A stretch of DNA of 64,000 bases from Methylomonas sp. LL1 (GTDB lineage: Bacteria > Pseudomonadota > Gammaproteobacteria > Methylococcales > Methylomonadaceae): assembly GCF_015711015.1 (NCBI RefSeq), contig NZ_CP064653.1:3720001-3784000 (forward strand), given 5' to 3'. Positions 55,554-63,972 of the stretch are shown here, in pieces. Under the pieces are notes generated by a model. It was not told where the DNA came from. It was given only the letters and a program-made list of their open reading frames with translations, and made no database searches. Position 1 is the stretch's first letter; every line of letters starts with the position of its first letter. The translations under genes were made by a program, and so were the position numbers.

Positions 55554-56879
55554 ATGAAAAAAGCACATTTGACGGAAACACGTTTTAGCAATCTGGAGCT
55601 TTCCGACTCCATTATCAAAGGCCTGAAGGAAGCGGGATTCATCCAATGCACGCCCATTCAGGACAAATCCTTGCCGCTGGCGCTACGCGACAAAGACGTG
55701 GCCGGTCAGGCCCAAACCGGCACCGGCAAAACGGCCAGCTTTTTGTTGGCCACGTTTCAACGCCTGATCAACGACGAAAGCGAAAAAATCAAGAATCCGC
55801 GGGCATTGATTTTGGCGCCGACCAGGGAACTGGCAATTCAGATTCATAAAGACGCGCTGGTTTTGGGCAAATATCTGAACCTGAAGTTAGCGTTGATCTA
55901 CGGCGGCACCGACTATCAGAAACAGCTCGATAAGCTCAAAACCAATGTCGACATCATCATCGGCACGCCTGGACGCATCATCGATTTTTACAAGCAAGGC
56001 GCCTTCACGCTGGATAATATTCAGGTCACGGTAATGGACGAAGCCGACCGCATGTTCGATTTGGGCTTTATCAAGGATATACGCTTCTTGCTGCGCCGGA
56101 TGCCGCCACCGGAAAAACGCCTGAATTTGCTGTTTTCGGCCACCTTGTCCTACAAGGTCACCGAACTAGCTTATGAGCATATGAACAATCCGGTCTTGAT
56201 TCGGATAGAAACCGAAGAAGTGACCTCCAAGGCCATCAATCAAATCGCCTATTGTCCGGCCAACGACCAAAAAATTCCGTTGTTGCTCGGCTTGCTGAAG
56301 ACCCATCAACCCGTGCGCAGCATCGTCTTCGTCAATACCAAGCGTTGCGCGGAACAACTGGACGATTATCTGCAAGCCAACGGCCATAAAACCGCAATGC
56401 TCAGCGGCGACGTGCCGCAGGAAAAACGCCAACGCTTGTTGGCCGATTTCCAGGAAAACCGGGTGACGCTGCTGATTGCCACCGACGTGGCGGCGCGTGG
56501 CCTGCATATTCCGGATGTCTCGCATGTGTTCAATTACGATTTGCCGCAGGACGTGGAAGATTACGTGCATCGCATCGGCCGTACCGCCCGCTTCGGCGCC
56601 AGCGGCGAGGCCATCAGCTTTATTTGCGAGGAATATGCCTATTCGATGCCAGACATCGAAGACTATATCGGTGAGAAAGTGCCGGTGGAATCGATTACCC
56701 CGGAACTACTGGTCGAGGATGTGATCAAGCCGGAACGCCGCGAACCGCGTGAAAGAGTGGTACCGCACGGCAAACGTCCGCCGCGCTCGGATCATAAACC
56801 CCGTGAGTTCAAAGGCCCTCGGCGGGACACAAGCCCGGCATCAGCCCCCGAAAATCCTCCGTTGCCGGAAACTCCGTAA
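55554..56879 (+). CDS. rhlB: DEAD-box RNA helicase RhlB
   Basis: A 441-residue protein with Q motif (GFIQCTPIQ), Walker A AQTGTGKT, DEAD-like box VMDEADR, SAT, and the C-terminal helicase motifs ATDVAARGLHIP and HRIGRTAR. The C-terminal tail (RREPRERVVPHGKRPP) is basic and Pro-rich, as in RhlB, which works in the RNA degradosome. The last 71 bp overlap the convergent yrfG-like gene. Confidence 0.93.
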   Translation: MKKAHLTETRFSNLELSDSIIKGLKEAGFIQCTPIQDKSLPLALRDKDVAGQAQTGTGKTASFLLATFQRLINDESEKIKNPRALILAPTRELAIQIHKDALVLGKYLNLKLALIYGGTDYQKQLDKLKTNVDIIIGTPGRIIDFYKQGAFTLDNIQVTVMDEADRMFDLGFIKDIRFLLRRMPPPEKRLNLLFSATLSYKVTELAYEHMNNPVLIRIETEEVTSKAINQIAYCPANDQKIPLLLGLLKTHQPVRSIVFVNTKRCAEQLDDYLQANGHKTAMLSGDVPQEKRQRLLADFQENRVTLLIATDVAARGLHIPDVSHVFNYDLPQDVEDYVHRIGRTARFGASGEAISFICEEYAYSMPDIEDYIGEKVPVESITPELLVEDVIKPERREPRERVVPHGKRPPRSDHKPREFKGPRRDTSPASAPENPPLPETP

Positions 56880-57483
56880 TTTGCCGAGTCGGTGCCCGGC
56901 TATCCGGCTTGCTGATCGAGATCAGATGAGCGATGCCAAAAGCCCGAGCCGAGCGCAACACCGCCAGGCTATCGTCGACCAACAAGGTGCTGTGTTTGTC
57001 AAAAACATGCTTGTCTTGCAGGGTTTGCCAAAAACCCTGCTGTTCCTTGGCCAGACCGTAATCATGCGAGCAAATGATGTCGTCAAAAAAACGGTGCAAA
57101 CAAGTTTTTTCCATCTTCAGACTCAGACTATCCCGGTGCGCATTCGTCACCAGCAATAAACGCCGGCCACTGCCGCGCACGGCATCCAGAAACTCGATGA
57201 CATGCGGATGCACCGCGATCAAGCCGGCTAACTCCTGCTTCAAACCGGCAATATTTAACTGCAGTTCGATGCTCCAGTAATCCAGGCAATACCATTCCAG
57301 GCGGCCTTCCATGGCCTTGAAGCGCGGCGCCAATTGCCGCTTGGCTTCGTCCGGCGAAAGTTGGTGTAACTCGGCAAAACGCAACGGCACAAACTCCCGC
57401 CAGAAATGATTATCGAAATTCAAATCCAGCAAGGTGCCGTCCATGTCCAATAGCACGGTTTCGATGTCTGGCCAGTTGAGCAT
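56809..57483 (-). CDS. yrfG: HAD-family nucleotidase (YrfG-like)
   Basis: A 224-residue HAD hydrolase with motif I LLDMDGTLLDL, motif II LLLVTNAH, motif III Lys and motif IV TLLVDDSLAVL. It matches the GMP/IMP nucleotidase YrfG type. Its 3' end overlaps rhlB in opposite orientation by 71 bp, so the two mRNAs are complementary there. Confidence 0.88.
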   Translation of the reverse strand: MLNWPDIETVLLDMDGTLLDLNFDNHFWREFVPLRFAELHQLSPDEAKRQLAPRFKAMEGRLEWYCLDYWSIELQLNIAGLKQELAGLIAVHPHVIEFLDAVRGSGRRLLLVTNAHRDSLSLKMEKTCLHRFFDDIICSHDYGLAKEQQGFWQTLQDKHVFDKHSTLLVDDSLAVLRSARAFGIAHLISISKPDSRAPTRQITEFPATEDFRGLMPGLCPAEGL

Positions 57484-57612
57484 CTGTCTGTCCCTTAAAT
57501 TGATCGAGCGCCATCGCTCGCGGCGGGCAGATGGTAACGAAAAAGCAAGGGCTTTGCCATCACGGCTCTGTTACGATGCGAACTATTGAAAATCGTACAT
57601 GTAATTTATGCC

Positions 57613-58164
57613 ATGCACCGAAAAATGCCCATTATCCATAGTCAGGCCGTCATCGCCGAAACCCGCCAATTCCGAATCGAGTCACTGGAGCTGGAATTTA
57701 GTAGCGGACAATTTCGACAGTATGAGCGCCTGGCCAGAAACGGCACATCCGGCGCGGTATTGGTGGTGCCCATGCTGAATCGCGACACGGTGTTACTAGT
57801 CAGAGAGTACGCAGCAGGCTTGCATCGCTATGAATTGGGGTTACCAAAAGGCAAGATTGACGCCGGTGAAAATAATCTCAACGCGGCCAATCGCGAACTG
57901 AAGGAAGAGGTGGGTTATGGTGCCAGGCGACTTCGCCATCTGCATACGGTGTCCCTGGCACCGGCCTATCTGGAGCATACCATCGACATCATTCTGGCCG
58001 AGGATCTATACCCTGAAAAATTGGCGGGCGACGAACCGGAAGAGTTGGAAGTGATACCTTGGAGCATCTACGATATAGACAAATTGATGGCGACTGGCGA
58101 ATGTAGCGAAGCTCGCTCAATAGCCGCGCTCTATCTGGCCGCAGCCTTTTTGGATAAAAATTAA
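57613..58164 (+). CDS. nudE: ADP-compounds Nudix hydrolase NudE
   Basis: From ATG 57613 the protein is 183 residues; a TTG at 57586 adds nine. The Nudix box is GENNLNAANRELKEEVGYG, and the flanking sequence (LVREYAAGLHRYELGLPKGKID and SLAPAYLEHTIDIILAEDLYPE) is that of NudE, which hydrolyses NADH, ADP-ribose and diadenosine polyphosphates. Convergent with ampD, overlapping by 4 bp. Confidence 0.92.
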   Translation: MHRKMPIIHSQAVIAETRQFRIESLELEFSSGQFRQYERLARNGTSGAVLVVPMLNRDTVLLVREYAAGLHRYELGLPKGKIDAGENNLNAANRELKEEVGYGARRLRHLHTVSLAPAYLEHTIDIILAEDLYPEKLAGDEPEELEVIPWSIYDIDKLMATGECSEARSIAALYLAAAFLDKN

Positions 58165-58712
58165 ACCATTTGACTCAGCTGTTGATGAAATTTTTGCCAG
58201 TCGAACCAGGGGCCGGGATCGGCTTTTCGTTCCGGCGCAATATCGCTGTGGCCGACGATCCGCTCTCGGCTCAGTTTGGGGTAGTTTGCGATTAGCAACC
58301 CCGCCACCTCGGCCAAACGCTGATATTGAAGTTCGGTGTAAGGCTGATTGACAGAACCTTCCAGTTCAATCCCTATCGAAAAGTCATTGCAACGCTCCCT
58401 GCCTTGGTAGCTTGAGACGCCGGCATGCCAAGCCCTCCGGTCGAACGGCACATATTGCACCAACTCCCCGTCACGCCGAATCAACACATGCGCCGACACT
58501 TTCAGTTGGTAAATATCCCGAAAATAAGGATGCAAATTAGGATCTAGACGATTGCAAAATAACTGATCGATAAAATCGCCGCCGAATTGTTCGGGCGGCA
58601 AGCTGATGCAATGAATCACCAGCAAGGAAATATCCTCGGAATTGGGCCGAGCATCGGAATTGGGTGATGGCAGCTGTTTGGCATCGTCGATTTGGTGATC
58701 GTGGATACGCAT
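58161..58712 (-). CDS. ampD: 1,6-anhydro-N-acetylmuramyl-L-alanine amidase AmpD
   Basis: A 183-residue zinc amidase (ATG 58712; ATG 58733 is also open). Zinc ligands are His in LLVIHCISLP, and His and Asp in IVGHSDIAPERKADPGP; RAWHAGVSSYQG is conserved. It recycles cell-wall muropeptides in the cytoplasm. Confidence 0.94.
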   Translation of the reverse strand: MRIHDHQIDDAKQLPSPNSDARPNSEDISLLVIHCISLPPEQFGGDFIDQLFCNRLDPNLHPYFRDIYQLKVSAHVLIRRDGELVQYVPFDRRAWHAGVSSYQGRERCNDFSIGIELEGSVNQPYTELQYQRLAEVAGLLIANYPKLSRERIVGHSDIAPERKADPGPWFDWQKFHQQLSQMV

Positions 58713-58799
58713 TGTTATTGGCAAAAACACCATTTTCCCATAGCCGCTAGCTTCATGCAGCTTGGTTTATAATGGCCAAGTGTTTAATCTTGCCCCGCC

Positions 58800-59642
58800 A
58801 TGCTCATGAGCCCACAGCCCACCCCCGAAGAAATTGCCGCTTATCTTGCCGAAGACTTGGGCAGCGGCGACATTACCGCCGCAATCATTCCCGAGTCAAC
58901 CCAAGCCACTGCCCGCGTGGTAACTCGCGAAACCATGGTGCTGTGCGGCCAAGCCTGGTTCGATGCGGTTTTTCGGCAGCTCAGTCAGGACATTATGATC
59001 GAATGGTTTTGTCGGGAAGGCGATGAGGTCGCGGCCAATACCATGCTTTGCCGACTCGTCGGACCCGCCAGAGCGTTATTGAGTGGCGAACGTACCGCGT
59101 TGAACCTGTTGCAAACCTTGTCGGCTACCTCCACCACGGCCCGGCGCTATGCCAACGCGATAGCTGGAACCGGCTGTAAGGTGTTGGATACTCGCAAAAC
59201 CCTGCCCGGCCTGAGACTGGCCCAAAAATACGCGGTCACATGCGGCGGCTGCGTCAATCATCGGATTGGTTTATTCGATGCAGTGTTAATCAAGGAAAAC
59301 CACATCCTCGCGGCCGGCTCGATTTGCGCGGCAGTCAACAAGGCTAGAGCCATAAGCTCGGTTTTGGTCGAAGTCGAAGTCGAATCTTTAGTGGAATTGG
59401 AGGAAGCACTGGCCGTCGAGCCGGATCGTATCATGCTGGATAATTTTTCCTTGGCCGACATGCGGAGCGCGGTAGCCTTGAATCAAGGCAAGGTCGAATT
59501 GGAAGCGTCCGGCAATATCAGCTTGGATAATATCCGCGACATAGCTGAAACCGGCGTCGACTATATTTCAATCGGCGCCTTGACCAAGAACGTGGTCGCG
59601 ATCGATTTATCCATGCGCATCGAAATATCGACCGCGCAATAA
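58800..59642 (+). CDS. nadC: Nicotinate-nucleotide pyrophosphorylase (carboxylating)
   Basis: A 280-residue QPRTase of NAD biosynthesis that converts quinolinate and PRPP to nicotinate mononucleotide. Motifs: EDLGSGDITA, SGERTALNLLQTLSATST, DTRKTLPGLR, YAVTCGGCVNHRIGL and the late EASGNISLDNI. The ATG at 58806 is an alternative start. Confidence 0.96.
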   Translation: MLMSPQPTPEEIAAYLAEDLGSGDITAAIIPESTQATARVVTRETMVLCGQAWFDAVFRQLSQDIMIEWFCREGDEVAANTMLCRLVGPARALLSGERTALNLLQTLSATSTTARRYANAIAGTGCKVLDTRKTLPGLRLAQKYAVTCGGCVNHRIGLFDAVLIKENHILAAGSICAAVNKARAISSVLVEVEVESLVELEEALAVEPDRIMLDNFSLADMRSAVALNQGKVELEASGNISLDNIRDIAETGVDYISIGALTKNVVAIDLSMRIEISTAQ

Positions 59643-59724
59643 CAAATTGGGCGTGGGCCTAGGCGAAATAAAGCGAAATCAGCCCGCCTAGGCTTAACAC
59701 CAAAAACACTTCAATCCAAACGGG

Positions 59725-60237
59725 TCAGGACACCACATTCAGATTTTCGTTTTCGTACAGCCGCAATTTTTTCCAGTTAACGAATTTACTATCATCGAAA
59801 TGGGCGTCGTGATCGATAGCATGCTCGTAACAGCTGCGGAATAACCGTGCCGTGCGGAATGCATGCAACTCATCGTCCGCCGTCACGGTTTGCACATTGC
59901 CGACCTGAAAGGTTTTATTGCGTGATTTGCCATCCTTGACCCAAAACACCGTGTAGCACAAATAACTTTTGTCCTTGCGGTGATCGAATTTGATGGTTCT
60001 GGAGACGCCGGTTACCCCGGTGGTCGTCTTGTTTTTCGGCGGTTTCAAAAAGCGGGTCTTACTGCCCTTCAATACCACCAGCATTTGATCGCGCCAAGTA
60101 ATGGCGGCCTTCAAGGATTTGGTTTTGCTTCCCCAAAGCTTATGTGAAAAATAGCGGCTACTTTCTTTGCCGCGCCGAACAATGCGAACCTGAAACCCAA
60201 ATGAGTCCGGCTCTGTAATATGTTTAACTTTTGCCAT
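59725..60237 (-). CDS. AP2-domain protein
   Basis: From ATG 60237 (AGAAG upstream) the protein is 170 residues, very basic. Residues about 60-135 look like an AP2 DNA-binding domain (TGVTGVSRTIKF, YTVFWVKDGKSRNKTFQVG). Residues 5-50 (FGFQVRIVRRGKESSRYFSHKLWG) may be a second, diverged copy. Bacterial AP2 domains usually occur in phage or homing HNH endonucleases; no nuclease domain is seen here. It is perhaps a DNA-binding remnant or a regulator. Confidence 0.7.
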   Translation of the reverse strand: MAKVKHITEPDSFGFQVRIVRRGKESSRYFSHKLWGSKTKSLKAAITWRDQMLVVLKGSKTRFLKPPKNKTTTGVTGVSRTIKFDHRKDKSYLCYTVFWVKDGKSRNKTFQVGNVQTVTADDELHAFRTARLFRSCYEHAIDHDAHFDDSKFVNWKKLRLYENENLNVVS

Positions 60238-60482
60238 ATGTCTTCTACCCAAAAAGCAACAAAAGCCCACAAGATGATCCTAAATTAAGTCCAACACCGT
60301 CCGTTAGTCATGTAAGCGTCGGATTACAAATTAACGTGAATTTGTCAGTTGCGCAAGTTTATTTTGCTAGGATAGGTGGATGATTCCCGACTAATTTAGT
60401 GTAGAATACATGTCAGCCCTATCCGATAGGCGCGAATACACTCGTAACCTTTTGTTTTATATGTAACTTTGGAGAGAAATCG

Positions 60483-61085
60483 ATGAGCGTTTTAGTAGGT
60501 AAGCAAGCCCCTGATTTTACAGTCCCAGCAGTCCTGGGTGACGGCTCGATCGTCGATGCATTCAGTTTTTCCGATGCGACTCGTGGCAAATATGCTGTCG
60601 TATTCTTCTATCCGCTGGATTTCACTTTCGTCTGCCCAAGCGAGTTGATCGCATTTGATCACCGCATCGACGAATTCAAAAGCCGCGGCGTCGAAGTTAT
60701 CGGCGTTTCTATTGATTCACACTTTACCCACAATGCATGGCGTAACACCCCGGTCAACCAAGGCGGTATCGGCCCAGTCCGTTACACCCTGGCCGCCGAC
60801 ATAAGCCACGGCATTTGCAAGGACTACGATGTCGAATCCGCGGGCGGTGTGGCTTTCCGTGGAAGCTTCCTGATCGACAAAAACGGTATGGTTCGCCACC
60901 AAGTGGTCAACGATCTGCCGCTGGGCCGTAATATCGACGAAATGATTCGCATGATAGATGCACTGCAATTCCACGAAGAGCACGGCGAAGTTTGCCCAGC
61001 CGGCTGGAACAAAGGTGATTCAGGCATGAATGCCAGCCCAGCTGGCGTGGCTGACTACCTGAGCAAAAACGCTGACAAGCTGTAA
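60483..61085 (+). CDS. 2-Cys peroxiredoxin (AhpC/Prx1 type)
   Basis: A 200-residue peroxiredoxin with peroxidatic Cys in DFTFVCPSELIAF and resolving Cys in GEVCPAGWNKG, typical of Prx1/AhpC. It reduces hydrogen peroxide and organic hydroperoxides. GGAGAG precedes the ATG. A strong terminator follows, so it is a single-gene unit. No ahpF is adjacent; a thioredoxin could be the reductant. Confidence 0.94.
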   Translation: MSVLVGKQAPDFTVPAVLGDGSIVDAFSFSDATRGKYAVVFFYPLDFTFVCPSELIAFDHRIDEFKSRGVEVIGVSIDSHFTHNAWRNTPVNQGGIGPVRYTLAADISHGICKDYDVESAGGVAFRGSFLIDKNGMVRHQVVNDLPLGRNIDEMIRMIDALQFHEEHGEVCPAGWNKGDSGMNASPAGVADYLSKNADKL

Positions 61086-61106
61086 TCATTTACTGCCCTA
61101 GCTATT

Positions 61107-61138
61107 AAGGCGCATTGTCAAGGCAATGCGCCTTTTTT
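61107..61138 (+). terminator. Rho-independent terminator after peroxiredoxin
   Basis: Perfect 11-bp stem AAGGCGCATTG / CAATGCGCCTT with a six-base loop, merging into six T. Confidence 0.93.
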
Positions 61139-61553
61139 ATATCTTCTTTTTCTAAAATCCGCCGCCTTGAATACGATCACAACGCGGCTGCTTTTGACAC
61201 AGGGCGGCGCAATTCTCACAAAAATATGTCAACGAATTTTGAGTTTTATTTGACAAAGCGTTAATCGCTGGAACACTCATAGCGATATTAGGCTTCCCGA
61301 CGAGGCTCTTCATTATCAATAAATTAAGCGACAACTCTCGGCATATCCTAAACATACTGGGCTGCCAGTTATCACTCTAAAGCCAGCCGATGGTGCGTCG
61401 CTTATGTGCTTGAGAATTCCGGCACGCTAATTTGAGCGGACGCCGACCCAGACAAGTCAGGATTGGGCTATTTTCGATCCAATATTGCAAGAATACGTTT
61501 CGACTGCCGAGTATTTTGTTAACAGCAAGCATTACAACCACGGAGACGTCATC
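61139..61553. other. Intergenic region between peroxiredoxin and globin-like genes
   Basis: Beyond the terminator this stretch contains only the doubtful Cys-rich reading frame. A GGAG lies before the globin ATG. No promoter or repeat is recognisable. Confidence 0.4.
61152..61355 (-). CDS. Doubtful small Cys-rich ORF
   Basis: A 67-residue open frame, or 42 residues from the internal Met beginning MSVPAIN, ending YFCENCAALCQKQPRCDRIQ-type sequence with four Cys. The Cys spacing might bind a metal, but there is no clear ribosome-binding site and the composition is not convincing. It is listed because no other gene occupies 61139-61553. Confidence 0.25.
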   Translation of the reverse strand: MFRICRELSLNLLIMKSLVGKPNIAMSVPAINALSNKTQNSLTYFCENCAALCQKQPRCDRIQGGGF

Positions 61554-62078
61554 ATGAGCTTTACAGCCACGGCACAGCCAGTTGCCATATCTAGCCTTGA
61601 CCCCGCCTTGATTAATCAGATCATCGATGTTTTGTACGACAAAATGCTGGATGACTATCGGGTTAATCGATTCTTCAACACGACTCCGGCAACCTTGCAA
61701 ACCGGGCCGTTAAAAACGCTGATTCATAGTCTGCTGACGGGCAAAAAGCTCAAGGAACTGAGCGAATTGCTGGACGATTATTTCATGGCCGCTTTTGCCA
61801 GAAGCAATGCCAAACACAGCCTAGTGACCGGTAGCGACTTTGCTTTTCTACTAGATGTGATTGGCGGCCAGGAAATCCGCACTATTACCCGCATCTGTGA
61901 CGCGCATTCTCATTTGCTTAAACTGGGACCGGACGATTCCCATTTTGATGCCTTGATGGAGCACCTGAATACGACATTGAATCAAATCAACATAACCGGC
62001 ACGCTAAAAGAACAGCTGCTAGCACTTGCCGAAAGCGCTAGAGAACCGCTTCTTGGTCGACAAGCGGAAGCAGCATAA
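61554..62078 (+). CDS. Globin-like protein (truncated haemoglobin family, with insertion)
   Basis: From ATG 61554 (GGAG upstream) the protein is 174 residues. The start, LINQIIDVLYDKMLDDYRVNRFF, and the end, AHSHLLKLGPDDSHFDALMEHLNTTL, match group I truncated haemoglobins, with the proximal His in the HSH motif. Between them are about 40 residues more than in the typical 115-130-residue globin. It could bind oxygen or nitric oxide. TTG 61485 upstream is an unlikely start. Confidence 0.75.
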   Translation: MSFTATAQPVAISSLDPALINQIIDVLYDKMLDDYRVNRFFNTTPATLQTGPLKTLIHSLLTGKKLKELSELLDDYFMAAFARSNAKHSLVTGSDFAFLLDVIGGQEIRTITRICDAHSHLLKLGPDDSHFDALMEHLNTTLNQINITGTLKEQLLALAESAREPLLGRQAEAA

Positions 62079-62122
62079 CCCTTGCGTCGGTAAGCCAGGC
62101 ATTTGCCACGCGTCAATCTGGC

Positions 62123-62557
62123 TCAAAGCCAGCTTCTAGCCCAATCAACAATATCCAGCGCCCGCATGGCGCCGGATTGGCGAGCCAGCTCTTGGCCATT
62201 TTTAAACAGGATCAAGGTCGGAATGCTGCGAATGTTGTAGCGAGCACTGAGCGACTGCTGCGTTTCCGTATTGACTTTAGCCAAGCGAAAATTCGGCTCC
62301 AACTGTTCCGCGGCCTGCGCAAAAGCCGGAGCCATCATCTTGCAAGGCCCGCACCACTCGGCCCAAAAGTCGACTACCAGTGGAATATCGTTATGACTGA
62401 CATGTTTGTCGAAGTTGTTGGCCGTCAATTCCAGTGGGCGGAGATTAAAAAGAGCTTGATGGCATTGTCCACATTTCGGCTGTTGCCGTAGCCGGTTAGC
62501 GGGTAAACGATTGATGGCTAGGCAGGATGGGCATACCAGATGCAGCAAATCATTCAT
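62123..62557 (-). CDS. trxC: Thioredoxin 2 (TrxC type)
   Basis: From ATG 62557 (GGAG upstream) the protein is 144 residues. An N-terminal zinc-finger-like region with two CxxC (VCPSCLAINR and KCGQCHQALF) is followed by a thioredoxin domain with WAEWCGPCK and cis-Pro in SIPTLILF. This is the TrxC arrangement, in which zinc release modulates activity under oxidative stress. Confidence 0.94.
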   Translation of the reverse strand: MNDLLHLVCPSCLAINRLPANRLRQQPKCGQCHQALFNLRPLELTANNFDKHVSHNDIPLVVDFWAEWCGPCKMMAPAFAQAAEQLEPNFRLAKVNTETQQSLSARYNIRSIPTLILFKNGQELARQSGAMRALDIVDWARSWL

Positions 62558-62667
62558 GGCAATATCTCCGATAGCGATAAATTGCAAAATTATTACATTG
62601 AAAATATCGGTCAGCATTGGCATGGTACAGCCTGTACAACCGCATTTAATTTATAGTCACTGACAAT

Positions 62668-63099
62668 ATGAAACAGTTTCACGGGCTGGAAAAGCTTATT
62701 CAATCGGATAAAGCCACACTTGGAAATCAAGATTTAGCCCGTTTGCTGCTAAAGGATTTACAGCATTGTCAGTGTTTAATCTACGGCTGCCTAGATACCG
62801 ACGACAAGATTTTACTCGCCACACTTGATTTGATCCCAGACTCGTTGAATTATGAGATGTTTGATCAACGCATTGATTTAATCCTATCCGGCCCCATATT
62901 ACGTAATGACTGCGTACCGTTAACATATCGGTTGCAAGGAAGTGATTTTGGCATCAGTGGCCGTTGCTCAATGATCGCCAGGGTTTGTGGTGTCGATTTG
63001 TACCTACAACGCAGCTATACCGGCATAATTGGCGAAATGGCCCGGCAGAAATTTTCCATCGCCGTCAAACCCTTGTTAAAAATACTAAAAGCGACTTGA
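62668..63099 (+). CDS. Hypothetical protein
   Basis: A 143-residue protein without signal peptide or membrane helix. Its C-terminal part (IARVCGVDLYLQRSYTGIIGEM) looks like a folded enzyme-like domain, but I cannot name a family. It is divergent from trxC and ends 57 bp before ssrA. Confidence 0.6.
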   Translation: MKQFHGLEKLIQSDKATLGNQDLARLLLKDLQHCQCLIYGCLDTDDKILLATLDLIPDSLNYEMFDQRIDLILSGPILRNDCVPLTYRLQGSDFGISGRCSMIARVCGVDLYLQRSYTGIIGEMARQKFSIAVKPLLKILKAT

Positions 63100-63156
63100 G
63101 CCGCTAAAATATAGTTATGACAATTTTTATTGAAATTCGATAGAATAAAGGCTCTT

Positions 63157-63537
63157 GGGGGTGACATGGCTTCGACGTGGGTAGCAAAACCTCAGGTGCA
63201 TGCCGAGCACAGTACAGCTCGTAAAACCTACTGAAAAAAAGTATTCGCAAACGACGAAAACTACTCAGTGGCCTTAGCAGCTTAAAACCTGCACCACTTC
63301 TCTGACCAGATGTACTTATGCGTCTGGAGTTCCCTTCGGGGGGCGTTCAGGGATCATATTACATAAGATCGCGCCAGGGCTTAGTTCGGAGCCTGAATCG
63401 CTAAATCCAATCGAAATCGCTGTTGATCCTCTTGGCCCGACGGGTAGTCAACAGTTAAATTAAAAGCGCGGGATAAGCATGTAGAGCTTGTGGCGGAGTG
63501 CTTGCGGACGGGGGTTCAATTCCCCCCACCTCCACCA
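63157..63537 (+). ncRNA. ssrA: Transfer-messenger RNA
   Basis: It starts GGGGGTGACATGGCTTCGACG and ends in a T-arm and CACCTCC-ACCA. The 5' GGGGGTG pairs with the 3' CACCTCC to form the acceptor stem, and CCA is encoded. The tag reading frame at 63247-63285 encodes ANDENYSVALAA followed by TAA, a typical proteobacterial tag. It rescues stalled ribosomes with SmpB. Confidence 0.98.
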
Positions 63538-63597
63538 AGTAAACTACTGAATAATAAGGAAAATGATTTTTTATTGTTCAGGCAATGGCGGTAAATT

Positions 63598-63630
63598 GGC
63601 GGTTTGCTATGTCGCAAACCGCCATTTCTT
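63598..63630 (+). terminator. Terminator downstream of ssrA
   Basis: Perfect 10-bp stem GGCGGTTTGC / GCAAACCGCC with a six-base loop, followed by ATTTCTTTT. Confidence 0.75.
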
Positions 63631-63804
63631 TTCAAAATCCGAATTCAAAGTTCACGGCAAGTCCATAGGACATACGCCACCTACAAACCAATCCTTCAAA
63701 AATAAATTTCAGAGCACCAAACTTGTGCAAAAACCGCGCGGGCGAGGAGGAGTGATTTTCAGCCGGGCTAGTGTTTGGTTTTTTTTTAGTTGGCTGATTG
63801 GAAT

Positions 63805-63972
63805 CTAATTACTTTCCAAACGTGTAACCGCTCCGTTGAATTCTGATTCACCCATCTCAGATCCAATAAAACACCGCAATAAGTTGCGACATGCCAATGC
63901 AGTCGATCCGGATCCGGTAAACGTATCCAATACCGTATCGCCAGGCCTAGAACTCGCCTCAACTGAAATGGT
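63805..63972 (-). pseudogene. C-terminal fragment of a DNA methyltransferase
   Basis: The minus-strand frame encodes RPGDTVLDTFTGSGST followed by ALACRNLLRCFIGSEMG and ends in a stop at 63805. PGDxVLDxFxGSGST is motif I (SAM binding) and the C-terminal end of beta-class N4/N6 DNA methyltransferases. An in-frame TAA at 63973-63975 and the absence of a start show that this frame is broken just inside the window. The rest, if it exists, lies beyond the right edge in another frame. It is a likely relic of an element integrated near ssrA. Confidence 0.75.

Noticed and set aside
63563-63808. 81-residue frame downstream of ssrA
   Set aside because: It runs through the ssrA terminator hairpin, has no ribosome-binding site and its composition is unlike a protein.
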